From Selenomonadales bacterium (GTDB lineage Bacteria; Bacillota; Negativicutes; Selenomonadales; Selenomonadaceae): a DNA stretch of 64,000 nt. The stretch's first letter is position 1; every line of letters begins with the position of its first letter. Positions 63,494 through 64,000 of the stretch are shown in pieces. The notes beneath the pieces were generated by a model that was not told the origin of the DNA, searched no databases, and worked only from the letters and a program-made list of their open reading frames with translations. Where the stretch lies: NCBI GenBank assembly GCA_900769615.1, contig CAAGHH010000001.1, forward strand, positions 186,001-250,000. Reading direction: 5' to 3'. Position numbers and translations under genes: made by a program.

Positions 63494-63748
63494 AATGAAA
63501 CGATAAATTGATAGCCTGATAGTTGTAAAAGGTATTGCGAATCGAAAACCATACATTTCATATCTTATATGTCGATTAACCTATTAAGCATAGTTAACGG
63601 CAAAAGATAATATGTTCTATGATTAAGATAGCAACTTGATTGGGATTACAATATTTGTGTTATGTGATAACTTATAGTTTAGTATGGCATCGTATTTATT
63701 ATAAAATGTGTTTGAATAAGCATATTAATCCAAAAGGAGAAACTGAAA
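63494..63748 (+). promoter_or_regulatory. AT-rich gap with possible promoter for the right-edge gene
   Basis: 255 bases with no gene seen. TTTAGT 63678-63683, 16 bases, TATAAA 63700-63705 is a passable promoter about 45 bases before the last gene. Composition is distinctly more AT-rich than the rest of the window. Confidence 0.4.
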
Positions 63749-64000
63749 ATGACCAATAATAGTAATGCGAGTCCAGAAGTTTTTGGGTTTGATTTTCAAG
63801 TCAATGCAACTATTTTTTTACTATTAGACAATATAAAAGAATTAAAAACAATTCGAATGGAGGGAGCCTCTGAGGATATCGAGTTAACCATGAATAATGG
63901 TAGTCAAATCATGGCTCAAGCAAAAGGAATAGTAAAAGGAAGCTACGATTTTTCAAACGTAAGAAGAAATCTAAAAAAGGCAATTGGAACCCTTTCTTCT
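63749..64000 (+). CDS. N-terminus of a putative PD-(D/E)XK nuclease/defence effector (runs off right edge)
   Basis: The frame from ATG 63749 (AAAGGAGAAACTGAAA upstream, AAGGAG 9 bases before) stays open for 84 codons to the window end. Residues 12-30 (FGFDFQVNATIFLLLDNI) and 36-60 (RMEGASEDIELTMNNGSQ then IMAQAKG) resemble the start of DUF4297/Cap4-type nuclease domains: an early Gln-containing helix, an E..ED acidic pair (Glu42, Asp43) and a QxK (Gln57, Lys59) in the following strand, as in PD-(D/E)XK folds. Function is inferred. The C-terminal domain that would name the system lies outside the window. Confidence 0.55.
   Translation, partial: MTNNSNASPEVFGFDFQVNATIFLLLDNIKELKTIRMEGASEDIELTMNNGSQIMAQAKGIVKGSYDFSNVRRNLKKAIGTLSS

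Overview
The window reads as chromosome of a low-to-moderate GC Firmicute. Protein flavour (FhlX/YlqH-type orphan export-switch protein, RbgA, bifunctional Rel, GatCAB, CIRCE, L10 leader, PPi-type phosphofructokinase, HMA2-type P-ATPase cluster) fits the class Negativicutes, perhaps Selenomonadaceae. This is an inference: there is no 16S rRNA gene here and no envelope gene that would settle it. Almost everything from 1 to 58 kb is housekeeping, mostly on the plus strand, with clear promoters and intrinsic terminators.

Layout. 1-5 kb: the 5' end of a minus-strand membrane protein, a secreted NlpC/P60 hydrolase, SEC-C methionine aminopeptidase, DEAD-box helicase and PPi-phosphofructokinase. 4.86-5.23 kb: four tRNAs (two identical initiator Met, Thr, elongator-type Met). 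5.3-16.7 kb: rpmG-secE-nusG-rplK-rplA, L10 leader, rplJ-rplL, then a separate promoter and a structured leader before rpoB-rpoC. 16.9-21.6 kb: AraC regulator, a DapF-like half protein, CIRCE-controlled htpG, nitroreductase and an internally deleted DMT transporter. 21.6-25.1 kb: a four-gene cluster (small membrane protein, two HMA-like proteins without CxxC, and a P-type ATPase with SCG in place of CPx). 25.2-35.2 kb: lacZ with a candidate operator, galU, two DUF445 paralogues, a YbjN-like protein, pncB and aroE. 35.4-44 kb: tgt-yajC-fau-secD-secF, then recJ-rel. 44-58.1 kb: rbgA-rnhB-ylqG-like-ylqH-yraN-comM-priA (order resembling Bacillus ylqF-rnhB-ylqG-ylqH), gatCAB, a Gph-type phosphatase and rlmD.

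Accessory right end. Directly after rlmD, whose 3' end is a known integration site for serine-recombinase elements, lies a decayed integrative element: a 5'-truncated phage-type DNA polymerase I with internal stops, an intact SHOCT-like small protein, and two large serine recombinases broken by stops and frameshifts around one intact small recombinase-like gene. An intact XRE regulator with its own promoter and dyad follows. The window ends inside an AT-rich gene whose first 84 residues look like a PD-(D/E)XK nuclease domain of the kind found in anti-phage effectors.

Best candidates for something new are the HMA2/P-ATPase cluster, the rpoB leader hairpin, the DapF-like half protein and the right-edge nuclease-like gene. 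No complete undescribed system could be demonstrated from the sequence alone.
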